Shown here: positions 25,758 to 34,308 of the stretch, in pieces
Layout: every line of letters begins with the position of its first letter
How positions within the stretch are numbered: the first letter of the stretch is position 1
Source: Treponema sp.
GTDB lineage: Bacteria > Spirochaetota > Spirochaetia > Treponematales > Breznakiellaceae
DNA length: 53,992 nucleotides
Reading direction: 5' to 3'
Assembly: GCA_031278815.1 (NCBI GenBank)
Contig: JAITJS010000083.1
Span: 1-53,992, forward strand
Notes under the pieces: model-generated
Told to the model about the DNA's origin: nothing
The model's database searches: none
What the model saw: the letters and a program-made list of their open reading frames with translations, nothing else
Position numbers and translations under genes: made by a program

Positions 25758-26879
25758 TTACTGCTCTGATAATTCCGCCAAGGGGATAGGCTTGGGGGAA
25801 TCATCTTCACCTTCAACCCGGGCAAGCTCTTCCATGAGTTCTTTGCCCCTCCTGGAGAGTTTCGTAGGGATCTGAATCATGAATTTGATATAGAGATTCC
25901 CCCGCCTTCCCCCTGGGCCTGCGGGAATCCCTTCATCCCGGATCCTGAGCATTTTACCATTCTGGATCCCTGGAGGTACTTTGACTTTAATGGTTTTCCC
26001 GTCTAGGGTCATAACGTGAATATCCGCTCCCAGGGCCGCTTGGCTTATGGAAATGGGTACCGCACAATACAAGTCCATGTCTTGGCGTTCAAAATATTCG
26101 TGGGATTTAACCCGGAAGAACACATAGAGGTCTCCTGGAGGGCCTCCATTGGGACCAGCATCTCCCTGCCGGGGGATAAGCACCCGTTTGCCGTTTTCTA
26201 CCCCCGGAGGGACCGTAACCATGATCTTTTGGCGTTTCTTTTGAGTCCCGGAACCGTTACATTCTTTACAGGGATGCTCGATAATATACCCTTCCCCACC
26301 GCAGTTTGGACAGGCAGAGGCCACGGAAAAAAAGCCCTGACTATGGCGCACCTGCCCAGAACCGCCACAGGTAGAACAGACCTTCTTACCTGTGCCGCTG
26401 GAAGCTCCGGTTCCTTTACAGACCGGACAAGCCTCATTCCGGGAATACTGGATCTCCACTTTAGTACCGAATACCGCATCCTTAAACGATATGTCCACGT
26501 CATAGCGGAGATTAGCCCCCTGCCGGACATCGGAGCTACCAGAGGAACGGCGGCCACTACCGCCAAAAAAGGTATCGAAGATACTGGAAAAATCACCAAA
26601 AATATCCCCAAAGTCGCGGAAAGCCGATGAGAAATCCTGCTGCCCCCCCATGCCTTCAACTCCCGCAAAACCAAACTGATCGTAAGCAGCTTTTTTCTGA
26701 TCATCCGAAAGAATTTCGTATGCCTCGGTGGCTTCCTTAAATTTCTCTTCCGCTTCTTTGTTACCCTGATTCTTATCCGGGTGATATTGAATGGCTAACT
26801 TCCGGTATGCCTTCTTTATATCGTCTTTGGTAGCGCCCTTTTGTACCCCCAGGACTTCGTAGTAATCACGCTTTGCCAC
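25758..26879 (-). CDS. dnaJ: Chaperone DnaJ (Hsp40, type I)
   Basis: A 373-residue full type I Hsp40. The J domain has HPD at residues 33-35. A Gly/Phe-rich linker ([18 protein letters not shown]) follows. Four zinc-finger repeats of CxxCxGxG type are seen ([32 protein letters not shown]), then the client-binding C-terminal domains. It stimulates DnaK ATPase and delivers substrates. It starts with GTG behind AAGGGTG. Order grpE-dnaK-dnaJ on one strand with 85 bp between dnaK and dnaJ. The C-terminal 30 residues ([20 protein letters not shown]) are acidic. Confidence 0.96.
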   Translation of the reverse strand: MAKRDYYEVLGVQKGATKDDIKKAYRKLAIQYHPDKNQGNKEAEEKFKEATEAYEILSDDQKKAAYDQFGFAGVEGMGGQQDFSSAFRDFGDIFGDFSSIFDTFFGGSGRRSSGSSDVRQGANLRYDVDISFKDAVFGTKVEIQYSRNEACPVCKGTGASSGTGKKVCSTCGGSGQVRHSQGFFSVASACPNCGGEGYIIEHPCKECNGSGTQKKRQKIMVTVPPGVENGKRVLIPRQGDAGPNGGPPGDLYVFFRVKSHEYFERQDMDLYCAVPISISQAALGADIHVMTLDGKTIKVKVPPGIQNGKMLRIRDEGIPAGPGGRRGNLYIKFMIQIPTKLSRRGKELMEELARVEGEDDSPKPIPLAELSEQ

Positions 26880-26964
26880 AATAACACCCTTTTCACGTTA
26901 GTAAACTTCATTACAATTCCCTTCATTCCCCGATTCGGCCTAAGAATTGTACATGAAGGCCTTG

Positions 26965-28884
26965 TTATTTGTCATCCACCACTTCGTAATCCACATCTTC
27001 GGCCCGCTTGGTATGGTCAGCACTACCCTGAGCAGAACCGCTTCCTGTAGGATTAGAACCAGGCTGCTGCCCTGACTGAGCCCCGGTCTGCTTGTATACC
27101 TCTTCTGCAATCTTGTAGGATACCTGTTTCAAGGCTTCGGTTTTGTCTCGGATGACCTGAACCTCGGCTCCTTCCAAGGCGCGCTTTAGGTCTGCAATGG
27201 CTTCCTCGGCCTTGGCTTTATCGGCAGCATTGATCTTATCCCCCAGGTCTTTGATGTTCTTCTCGGTACTGTAGATCATGGTGTCCGCTTCGTTCCGGAT
27301 TTCGGCCCGTTCCCGTTCCTTCCGGTCTTCTTCGGCGTGGAGTTCTGCTTCCTTAACCATACGGTCAATATCAGTATCCGAAAGCCCTGAAGAACTTTCG
27401 ATACGGATCTTCTGTTCCTTACCGGTTCCTAAATCTTTGGCAGATACATGCACAATACCATTGGCGTCAATATCAAAGGCCACCTCTATTTGGGGTATGC
27501 CCCGAGGCGCAGGAGGGATGCCTACCAGATCAAACCGGCCTAGGGTACGGTTCTGATTGGCCATTTCCCGCTCCCCTTGGAGGACCTGGATAGAAACCGC
27601 AGTCTGACCGTCGGCAGCAGTGGAGAAGATCTGGCTCTTCCGGGTGGGGATGGTGGTATTCCGCGGGATGAGCTTGGTCATCACCCCGCCTAAGGTTTCA
27701 ATCCCCAAGGAGAGAGGGGTTACATCCAGGAGCAGCACGTCTTTGACATCTCCTCCCAAGATCCCTCCCTGGATTGCCGCGCCAATGGCCACTGCCTCGT
27801 CAGGGTTGACCCCCTTATTGGGTTCTTTCTTGAACAGATCCTTGACGATCTGTTGTACCGCGGGTATCCGGGTAGAACCGCCCACCAGAATGATCTCGTC
27901 AATCTGGTCTGCAGTGAGTCCCGCATCGGCGAGGGCTTTTTTGCAGGGCTCTTTAGATCGTTCCAAGAGGTCTGTGACCATCTGTTCAAATTTCGCCCGG
28001 GTAAGGGTTTTTTGCAGGTGCTTAGGGCCGGATTGATCCGCAGTAATAAAGGGAAGGTTCACCTCCGTGGTCTGCATCGCAGAAAGCTCGATCTTGGCTT
28101 TCTCAGCGGATTCCCGGAGGCGCTGCAAGGCCATACGATCCTGCCCAAGGTCTATGGCAGTATCTTTCTTAAATTCGGCAATGAGCCATTCCATGATCCG
28201 GCGGTCAAAATCGTCCCCTCCCAGGTGGGTATCCCCGTTGGTGGACTTCACCTCAAAGACCCCTTCCCCCAGTTCCAGAATAGAAATGTCGAAGGTACCG
28301 CCTCCCAGATCGTACACCGCAATGGTTTTTTCTTTTTTTTGGTCCTTGTTAAAGCCAAAGGCCAAAGACGCTGCCGTAGGTTCGTTGATAATCCGCTTAA
28401 CTTCAAGGCCTGCAATCTTCCCGGCATCTTTGGTAGCTTGCCGTTGAGCGTCATTAAAGTAAGCAGGCACGGTGATTACCGCTTCGGTAACCGTCTCCCC
28501 CAGGTAATCTTCTGCGGTTTTTTTCATTTTTTGCAGCACAAAGGCGGATATTTCTTGGGGAGAATACTTTTTCCCGTCAATATCTACCCGTACATCATCC
28601 CCCTGTTCTACCACTCGATAGGGGACCAATTTCATTTCATTGCTAACCTCAGAATACCGGCGCCCCATGAACCGTTTAATAGAATAAATCGTGTTCTCCG
28701 GGTTCGTGATCATCTGGTTTTTGGCAGGCTGTCCGATTACCCGCTCCCCTTTACTAGTAAAACCCACAATAGAAGGGGTGGTCCGTCCACCCTCGGAATT
28801 CTGAATAACGATAGGTTCGCCACCCTCAAGCACCGATACGCATGAGTTAGTGGTTCCCAGATCGATTCCAATTATTTTACCCAT
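26965..28884 (-). CDS. dnaK: Chaperone DnaK (Hsp70)
   Basis: A 639-residue Hsp70. N-terminal [30 protein letters not shown], phosphate-2 [15 protein letters not shown] and [12 protein letters not shown] are the ATPase marks. The peptide-binding domain starts at [11 protein letters not shown], and the tail ends with a Gln/Gly-rich spacer and [10 protein letters not shown]. It folds and protects proteins in the cytoplasm with DnaJ and GrpE. A large AU-only inverted repeat lies in the 144-bp gap before it and ends about 20 bases from the start codon, near the Shine-Dalgarno sequence (AAAGGAG). Confidence 0.97.
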   Translation of the reverse strand: MGKIIGIDLGTTNSCVSVLEGGEPIVIQNSEGGRTTPSIVGFTSKGERVIGQPAKNQMITNPENTIYSIKRFMGRRYSEVSNEMKLVPYRVVEQGDDVRVDIDGKKYSPQEISAFVLQKMKKTAEDYLGETVTEAVITVPAYFNDAQRQATKDAGKIAGLEVKRIINEPTAASLAFGFNKDQKKEKTIAVYDLGGGTFDISILELGEGVFEVKSTNGDTHLGGDDFDRRIMEWLIAEFKKDTAIDLGQDRMALQRLRESAEKAKIELSAMQTTEVNLPFITADQSGPKHLQKTLTRAKFEQMVTDLLERSKEPCKKALADAGLTADQIDEIILVGGSTRIPAVQQIVKDLFKKEPNKGVNPDEAVAIGAAIQGGILGGDVKDVLLLDVTPLSLGIETLGGVMTKLIPRNTTIPTRKSQIFSTAADGQTAVSIQVLQGEREMANQNRTLGRFDLVGIPPAPRGIPQIEVAFDIDANGIVHVSAKDLGTGKEQKIRIESSSGLSDTDIDRMVKEAELHAEEDRKERERAEIRNEADTMIYSTEKNIKDLGDKINAADKAKAEEAIADLKRALEGAEVQVIRDKTEALKQVSYKIAEEVYKQTGAQSGQQPGSNPTGSGSAQGSADHTKRAEDVDYEVVDDK

Positions 28885-28906
28885 ATATGATAAACTCCTT
28901 TCTCAT

Positions 28907-28953
28907 TTTTCTATTTTTTATGTTTTTCTATAAAAAACATAAAAAATAGAAAA
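28907..28953. repeat. Perfect 21-bp inverted repeat before dnaK
   Basis: TTTTCTATTTTTTATGTTTTT (28907-28927) is the exact reverse complement of 28933-28953, with a five-base loop (28928-28932). On the minus strand, 22 bases separate its end from the dnaK start codon, which leaves just the Shine-Dalgarno site. It is made of A/U pairs apart from two G-C pairs. It may be an attenuator between grpE and dnaK, a two-way terminator formed from its own T runs, or a temperature-sensitive hairpin. It may also act as DNA, as a cruciform or a binding site. The repeat is read directly; every role is inference. Confidence 0.85.
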
Positions 28954-29028
28954 TTATAATTAATGCCATCGTAATAAATATACTAAAAAATCACCTACTT
29001 GCGATCATACGCCCCGTATCCTGCATAA

Positions 29029-29733
29029 TTATGAGGGATTTCCCTCGCCTCCGACCTCTCCTTGGGGGTCGGCCTTTTCCATTTCCCGGTCAGGTCCCGG
29101 ATGCTCAGGCATCAAGACCTTTACCTTGGCGCTCCTTACGACCCGATCCTTTAAGGTATACCCTTTAATAAAATCTTCTTTTACCACTGGCTCATCTATA
29201 TCCGATGACTTTTCCACCATGATCCCCTCATGCCGGTTGGGATCGAAGGGTTCTCCAGCGGAATCGTAGCGCTTGAGTCCCCACTTGTGCTCTAACTGAG
29301 AAGATAGGCGCTTTTCTATCATGCTGATCCCTTCATAAAAAGCCGTAAAGTCCGCAGCACCCTTCTGAGAAACATCTGCGGCTTTGATAGCCCGCTCAAA
29401 ATCATCAATGATGGGGATGAGGTCCAGAAGTAGGCTCTGATTTGCAAAATCAATAGCGTCCTGTTTCTCTCGATTTATACGCTTACGGAAATTCTCAAAT
29501 TCTGCGGCTTTGCGCAGATACTGATCCTTAAGTTCGGCGATCTGCGCTTCCACATCCTTGAGTTTTTCCTCGGGTCTTGGGTTTTCAGCTTCAGCTTCTA
29601 CTACCGCGCCCGGTTCGTCCTGAGCAGGCCCAGGCTCAGGGGTGCGGGGATCTGGAGCGGCTTTGGAGGTTTCCGCAGCCTGTTCAGGATGCGGATCTTC
29701 TTCATGATAATGAGCGCAATTTTCTGTTGACAT
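29029..29733 (-). CDS. grpE: Nucleotide exchange factor GrpE
   Basis: A 234-residue protein. A long acidic, Pro/Glu-rich N-terminus (about 1-70) precedes the dimeric coiled coil (DVEAQIAELKDQYLRKAAEFENFRKRINREK) and the beta domain (SDIDEPVVKEDFIKGYTLKDRVVRSAKVKV). It releases ADP from DnaK. The ATG at 29733 has AAGGTG nine bases upstream; a GTG at 29745 would leave no spacing. The tail after VLMPEHPGPD is Asp/Glu/Gly-rich. No hrcA gene and no CIRCE element are seen upstream, so control differs from the usual HrcA type. Confidence 0.92.
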   Translation of the reverse strand: MSTENCAHYHEEDPHPEQAAETSKAAPDPRTPEPGPAQDEPGAVVEAEAENPRPEEKLKDVEAQIAELKDQYLRKAAEFENFRKRINREKQDAIDFANQSLLLDLIPIIDDFERAIKAADVSQKGAADFTAFYEGISMIEKRLSSQLEHKWGLKRYDSAGEPFDPNRHEGIMVEKSSDIDEPVVKEDFIKGYTLKDRVVRSAKVKVLMPEHPGPDREMEKADPQGEVGGEGNPS

Positions 29734-29862
29734 ACCTATGCACACCTTTTTTATGAATTCTGGATACTTTGTGTAGCCTGATAAAACCGATACACTAAAA
29801 CGTATTAGTCATGGGTTTAAAGCTGAGGGTTAGTTCAGGCTTTCAGATTAATACTCATTAAA

Positions 29863-29892
29863 AACATACTTAACCGGCACTATAAAGGTCAA
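29863..29892 (-). promoter_or_regulatory. Promoter upstream of grpE
   Basis: On the minus strand TTGACC (29892-29887), 18 bp, TATGTT (29868-29863), about 130 bases before the grpE start. The gap 29734-30034 also holds a short run of CCCTC...GAGGGG-like pairs near 29926-29937 but no CIRCE (TTAGCACTC-N9-GAGTGCTAA). Control by a heat-shock sigma factor cannot be judged. Confidence 0.45.
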
Positions 29893-30034
29893 GAAAATTT
29901 TGTTGCCTGGCAGTATAAACCCCTCAGAAGGGGGTGAAAAACAGATCCATGAAACCAGCCTCTCCAGTCCTCAGCTTACCTAAAGCTTATGCCCGAGCCT
30001 ATTATCTGATAAGCCCTGTATATATAATGATCCT

Positions 30035-31132
30035 ATGATTCTATATGATCCAGACCTGATACAACCCTATACCGATTACGGCATCATGCTCCCGATCTCC
30101 CCTGCCCGGGCACCGCGGATCATTGATTTTCTTGACCACACCGGGGCCCTCGGTACTGAGCCGCTCAAGCCGGTTTTCGATTGCTCCGCAGCTCGCCGCT
30201 TTCTGGGAGACCCAACACCCATAAACCGGGAGGATTTGGAACGGGTCCATCAAAAGGAGTTCATCACCACCTTATACCAAGAGGGCCCTGAAGGCGCCCA
30301 TGGACTGCTGAAGGCCCTGCTCAACACCTATGAGCTTATAGATAGCCAGGGACGGCCCCACCGCTATGAGCCGGATCGGGCAGTGAAGCCCTTGGTTGAT
30401 CTGTTTCACCTCACCGTAGCTCAAGTTGGAGGTACCTACCTGGCCTGTCGGCTTGCCCTAGAGCAGGAATACCCTAAACCGAGGTTCTGTTATTATCTGG
30501 GAGGGGGTATGCATCATGCTCGCTATGAGCAAGGGGCAGGGTTTTGTCTTATCAATGATATTATGATTGCGGCTCGGAAATTGCAGGTTGAAAACCGCTC
30601 TCAATGTATCTGGATTATCGACCTGGATGCTCATAAAGGGTGCGGTACTGCGGAATTGGTACATTTTTCCAGAATCCGAGGGGATTTGGGAGGCAATACC
30701 GCCTTGGAGATACACAACCTCTCCATACACATGGCCAAAGGATGGCCCTTGGATGAGGAAAATTTGCATGCTGCACCTCTGGGACGGGCCCCCTGGATCC
30801 AGGGAGATGTGGAGATCGGTATCGAAGCAGGAGCCGAGGATACCTATATGCCGGAATTACAGCGGGGTTTAGCGGTGCTGGAGAAACGCTCCCAAAACTT
30901 GCAACCGGACCTGGCCATCGTGGTTGATGGGTCCGACCCTTATGAACATGACGAGCTTCCTTCCAGCAGTCTCCTCAAACTGAGTCTGGACTGCTGTATT
31001 GAACGGGACCGGCTCATCTATCAGTACCTCCAAGAACGGGGGATTCCCTCTGCCTGGATCATGGCGGGTGGTTATGGGGAACGGGCTTGGGAACCGAATG
31101 GGTACTTTTTGCGGACCTTGCCGGATGGATGA
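30035..31132 (+). CDS. Histone deacetylase family protein (zinc deacylase)
   Basis: A 365-residue protein of the HDAC/acetoin-utilisation/acetylpolyamine fold. Visible residues: the tandem His in GGGMHHARYEQGAGFCLIND, zinc ligands in IIDLDAHKGCGTAE (Asp and His), the third ligand Asp in VVDGSDPYEHDELPSS, and the transition-state Tyr in MAGGYGERAW. HKG instead of HHG is a deviation outside the ligands. Substrates of bacterial members are acetylpolyamines or protein lysines; none can be read here. It stands alone between divergently oriented blocks. Confidence 0.86.
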   Translation: MILYDPDLIQPYTDYGIMLPISPARAPRIIDFLDHTGALGTEPLKPVFDCSAARRFLGDPTPINREDLERVHQKEFITTLYQEGPEGAHGLLKALLNTYELIDSQGRPHRYEPDRAVKPLVDLFHLTVAQVGGTYLACRLALEQEYPKPRFCYYLGGGMHHARYEQGAGFCLINDIMIAARKLQVENRSQCIWIIDLDAHKGCGTAELVHFSRIRGDLGGNTALEIHNLSIHMAKGWPLDEENLHAAPLGRAPWIQGDVEIGIEAGAEDTYMPELQRGLAVLEKRSQNLQPDLAIVVDGSDPYEHDELPSSSLLKLSLDCCIERDRLIYQYLQERGIPSAWIMAGGYGERAWEPNGYFLRTLPDG

Positions 31133-31172
31133 GCGAACACCGGTAGAAATAAGAACTTTTTTCCTTCGGGCG

Positions 31173-32426
31173 CTATCGGTTTAGCTTATCCAGAAGGAGC
31201 TTCTTGAATCGCCCTATCGGCTCGGAATTCGGTTCCAGGGCTAAAGCTGCTTCACAATCTGCTAGAGCTTGGGGAAGATCATCCAGGTGATAATACGCCT
31301 GCCCCCGGCGATAGCGACAAAATGCTTGATAGGGGTTTATCTTGAGGGATAGGGTAAAATCCTCAATGGCCTCCAGGTACTGTTGCAGAACCATTTTGAC
31401 AATACCCCGAAAATACACGGCTTTATAGGATTCACGGTCCAGTTCTAAAGAACGGGTAAAATCCTTGATAGCATCGTCATACTGGGATCGGGCGAAACTA
31501 GCCATTCCCCGGTGTTTGTAAATAAGGGAAGCGATGGTATTTTCAGGATCCATATTCAGAATAGCGGTGTATAAGGCAATTGCTTCGGTAAACTGATGCT
31601 CATTATGCGCACACAGGGCAGTAAGCAGCAGTTCATCAATTGAGTTACTATCCGGTGAGTCCTGAGATGCTCGGTCGCTCTGGGTTTCCTTACGACGATA
31701 CTGCGGGGGCTTGTTCGGTCTTTCATTGGTAAAGAGGGGGGTATCAATAGATGCTTCAATTTTCTTAAAAAAAGAATCCCGTCGTTTTTCCAACTCCCCG
31801 TTGAGCCGCCGCTGATAGGTTCTGACTTCTTGAAAAATCGTATCTGCCAAGGAAAGGCTGGCATTAAGGGCCGCTAATTTACGTTTCATGGGTTCATCGA
31901 AGGGGGTAAAGGCCGCTTTATACACCAGTTCATGTTCTACTTCAGCCCAGGCATCCTGGAGAATAGTACGAATTTGAATTTCCACTACTTCCAATCCGCA
32001 ATTTCCCCGCTTTTCAATCAGAATTTGAGGAATTTTGATTAAGAAGTGAATTGATTCATAGCCGAATTCCTTGAAAGAATAATTAGAACCCTTCCGTTCC
32101 ACTTCAATAACGTCAAAATTCGCTTTTAAACACCTCTCAACTATGGCAAGATCTTCAAAAAAAGGGCATACAATCCTAATGCCGATTACATCGGTAATAC
32201 ACAAAGATGTAGAACAGGATGGATCTTTTTGAAGGAGTTGGATGTATTTTTTGTAATAACTCTCAAACTCCTTGACCCGGCCTTTAACTATCGGACGGGA
32301 TGAAAGAAACTTGAGCTTTTCCTCAAGGATGGTTTCCATATCCCGGGCAATTAAAATCCTTACCGGGGCATACCCTTCATAGGCTTTCCTGAGCGTATTC
32401 TGATCGGGGATTGTACGATTATACAT
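31173..32426 (-). CDS. RelA/SpoT-domain protein fused to TPR repeats
   Basis: A 417-residue two-part protein. Residues 1-215 form a (p)ppGpp synthetase-like domain without a hydrolase half: a basic stretch around KGRVKEFESYYKKY, ITDVIGIRIVCPFFED (Asp, Gly, Arg), FGYESIHFLI (Tyr, His) and EIQIRTILQDAWAEVEHELVYK. After a disordered linker (about 235-275, RRKETQSDRASQDSPDSNS) come four TPR-like units (about 275-405: YTAILNMDPENT, DFTRSLELDRES, DFTLSLKINPYQA, CEAALALEPNSE). Small alarmone synthetases lack TPRs; here they probably bind a partner that controls the enzyme. The terminator at 32463 precedes it, so it should have its own promoter. Confidence 0.85.
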   Translation of the reverse strand: MYNRTIPDQNTLRKAYEGYAPVRILIARDMETILEEKLKFLSSRPIVKGRVKEFESYYKKYIQLLQKDPSCSTSLCITDVIGIRIVCPFFEDLAIVERCLKANFDVIEVERKGSNYSFKEFGYESIHFLIKIPQILIEKRGNCGLEVVEIQIRTILQDAWAEVEHELVYKAAFTPFDEPMKRKLAALNASLSLADTIFQEVRTYQRRLNGELEKRRDSFFKKIEASIDTPLFTNERPNKPPQYRRKETQSDRASQDSPDSNSIDELLLTALCAHNEHQFTEAIALYTAILNMDPENTIASLIYKHRGMASFARSQYDDAIKDFTRSLELDRESYKAVYFRGIVKMVLQQYLEAIEDFTLSLKINPYQAFCRYRRGQAYYHLDDLPQALADCEAALALEPNSEPIGRFKKLLLDKLNR

Positions 32427-32462
32427 CTTGCGGCCCAGTCAGTCTTTTCCTATAGAGAAATC

Positions 32463-32506
32463 AAAGGCTACCTAAAAAACCACTAAAAATTTTTTAGGTA
32501 GCCTTT
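32463..32506 (-). terminator. Strong terminator after flaA
   Basis: AAAGGCTACCTAAAAAA (32463-32479) pairs perfectly with TTTTTTAGGTAGCCTTT (32490-32506), 17 pairs and a ten-base loop. On the minus strand it begins 42 bases after the flaA stop codon, and T-rich sequence follows on both strands. It ends the flaA transcript and separates it from the RelA/SpoT gene. Confidence 0.85.
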
Positions 32507-32548
32507 ATTTCATAGTACTACTGTAAGCAAGCGCCTACCTCATCGTGG

Positions 32549-33619
32549 CTATTCTTCTTCAGCTTCCTCACTGCTACTACTACTACCCTCAGTAGGAGTA
32601 AAGGTAGTCTCAGGAGCTTGTCGCTGCTTATCCAGATACCGCTGAATTTCCCGCTGTCCAAGCCGCTGCAATTCCCCAGTCTTCCGTGCAGTCTCCCGAT
32701 CCTGGATAATATTCCAAAGCGCTTCATCCTCAATATCCCGTTCAGTATCAAGAACCGCCTTATCGTAGATGAGTTTAACATCTTTGAAATAGCCGATAAA
32801 ATCTCCACCCGGGTTAGAGGCATTCCGCTGAATGAGGAAACCACCAAACTTCACAAAAGGAGTTGAATCAGGATAGATGGGGTATAAACGCAACTCCCGG
32901 TTCCGCACGTTTTGCACATAGGCAGGATTATCCCAGCGCAGTTCTCCCCAGCCTTCAAAGTTAAGATAACCCATGAAGAAGGTTTTCTCGTTCCCTTTGT
33001 CATCAATGAGGATCACCGAAAGGGCGTGGGGGAAATTAAGACCATAGGCATTTACCGCTATTGACTTAATGGTTCCTACGTTCTTGATCACCCCTAAACC
33101 ACCAGTAGGTTTGCCATCATCATCCGCCTCACCTTCAAAACGACTGGGACCCGTAACCCCCGATGCTTCACCAGGCTGGATATTACCGTCGTCATCAATC
33201 TCTGCGGGAGGTTCAAACGCGGGAATATCAAAGGGTGGTTTCACCACGGCCCAAGAATTAAAGGCTTCCACCGGGAAATGGATACGAACACCCATCACCT
33301 TTTCCCATTCTTTAGAAGGGGCTTCTTTGGTATAGCTGAGATGCTTGGTAGTAACATTCTGCGAAGAAGAAGACAATACCACATCCCAATTGGCAATAGC
33401 TAAAGAAGATTTCATCTCTGCCTTTTGCCGGGCAGTGAAGTTGCTCGTGGCCTCATTGGTAAAATCCATTAGGGTCGCACGATTTTCAGTGGGCTCGTCA
33501 TTTTGATCAGGGATAATGTCAGCCGTTAATTTTGAAAAGTCGATAAGTATCGACTCATCACCGAACACCGATCCCATTGCTAACAACGTGACGACGACAA
33601 GAGTGAAGATACGTTTCAT
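32549..33619 (-). CDS. flaA: Flagellar filament outer-layer protein FlaA
   Basis: A 356-residue protein of the spirochaete FlaA family, the sheath of the periplasmic flagellum. A cleavable signal peptide is clear (MKRIFTLVVVTLLAMGSVFG), needed because FlaA passes through Sec, unlike the FlaB core. Family marks include RIHFPVEAFNSWAVVKPPF, GLGVIKNVGTIKSIAVNAYGLNFPH and FMGYLNFEGWGELRW. It is longer than many FlaA because of an acidic insertion (about 140-172, PPAEIDDDGNIQPGEASG) and a Ser/Glu-rich tail (SSSSSEEAEEE). Its strong promoter and terminator show a single-gene transcript. More than one FlaA copy is usual, so the number is left out. Confidence 0.93.
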   Translation of the reverse strand: MKRIFTLVVVTLLAMGSVFGDESILIDFSKLTADIIPDQNDEPTENRATLMDFTNEATSNFTARQKAEMKSSLAIANWDVVLSSSSQNVTTKHLSYTKEAPSKEWEKVMGVRIHFPVEAFNSWAVVKPPFDIPAFEPPAEIDDDGNIQPGEASGVTGPSRFEGEADDDGKPTGGLGVIKNVGTIKSIAVNAYGLNFPHALSVILIDDKGNEKTFFMGYLNFEGWGELRWDNPAYVQNVRNRELRLYPIYPDSTPFVKFGGFLIQRNASNPGGDFIGYFKDVKLIYDKAVLDTERDIEDEALWNIIQDRETARKTGELQRLGQREIQRYLDKQRQAPETTFTPTEGSSSSSEEAEEE

Positions 33620-33668
33620 TCACAGCTCCTTTCAATTGTCTGTAATTTTAACATAGTAGTTATTAACT

Positions 33669-33696
33669 AGTATACAAAATATAATTAATTTGTCAA
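33669..33696 (-). promoter_or_regulatory. Strong sigma-70 promoter of flaA
   Basis: On the minus strand TTGACA (33696-33691), 16 bp, TATACT (33674-33669), about 50 bases before the ATG, with AAAGGAG as ribosome-binding site. The match is nearly perfect to the vegetative consensus rather than to sigma-28, so flaA here should be expressed by the housekeeping factor. Confidence 0.75.
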
Positions 33697-33747
33697 CGGG
33701 TTTTTACGTCAATTCCTGCAATGATGGATAAAATTTAAAATTATTAT

Positions 33748-34254
33748 TTATTCCCCGACCGCATCGGTTTGCATGATCCGTACCGTATGGCCGTAGATAA
33801 AAAACTTAACCTCCTGGACCGAAGGAAAATTCCGCTGGATTCCCTGTTTGAGCGTATCCAGGCTTAAAAAGACATCCCTCCTCGGGGCTTCCAAAAGGGG
33901 TAAGGCAGCGCTTTCCGAAAGATCGAGGTATAGCACCTGGTCCCGGTATAGTAATGAACGAAGCCGGGTTTCTCTTGGAAACAAGGGTAAAGCATCCGGT
34001 GCAACCGGCCCAAGAAGGGCCTCCTCAACATAGCGTCTGAGGGCAATCTCTTCGGTGGGGGCGCGGGAAAACATACGGTCTTCTACCAGGGGTTTCCCAT
34101 CTCTTAAAGTATAAAACATAAAAGTCCGTCTCACCTGGTTTATTTGCCGGATTTGGATGCACGTGAAGATCCCTAGTAGGAACAAGTACACCAAACGTCG
34201 AATGTACGATTTTATCCTACCCCCCCTTTTTTTACGGTTTCTCATACCCTTCAT
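33748..34254 (-). CDS. GerMN-domain membrane-anchored protein
   Basis: A 168-residue protein. The first 20 residues are very basic (RNRKKRGGRIKSYIRR), followed by one membrane helix (LVYLFLLGIFTCIQI). The rest has the GerMN pattern: YVEEALLGPVAPDALPLFP, then a Leu/Tyr strand pair (LLYRDQVLYLDLSES) and LDTLKQGIQRNFPSVQEVKFFIYG. GerMN is a small fold in spore germination and cell-wall proteins of many phyla. It precedes nothing but flaA downstream and follows an amidase, so a cell-wall role is likely. Confidence 0.8.
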   Translation of the reverse strand: MKGMRNRKKRGGRIKSYIRRLVYLFLLGIFTCIQIRQINQVRRTFMFYTLRDGKPLVEDRMFSRAPTEEIALRRYVEEALLGPVAPDALPLFPRETRLRSLLYRDQVLYLDLSESAALPLLEAPRRDVFLSLDTLKQGIQRNFPSVQEVKFFIYGHTVRIMQTDAVGE

Positions 34255-34308
34255 ATACTACCTATCATTCGACCATTTTATAAGAGGTTATATGGCAGGC
34301 CTTCATCT

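Noticed and set aside
27853-28845. 330-codon plus-strand frame inside dnaK
   Set aside because: Antisense shadow of a highly conserved gene; no ribosome-binding site and no recognisable domain.
29746-30034. CIRCE operator or hrcA gene before grpE
   Set aside because: No TTAGCACTC-N9-GAGTGCTAA and no HrcA-like frame were found.
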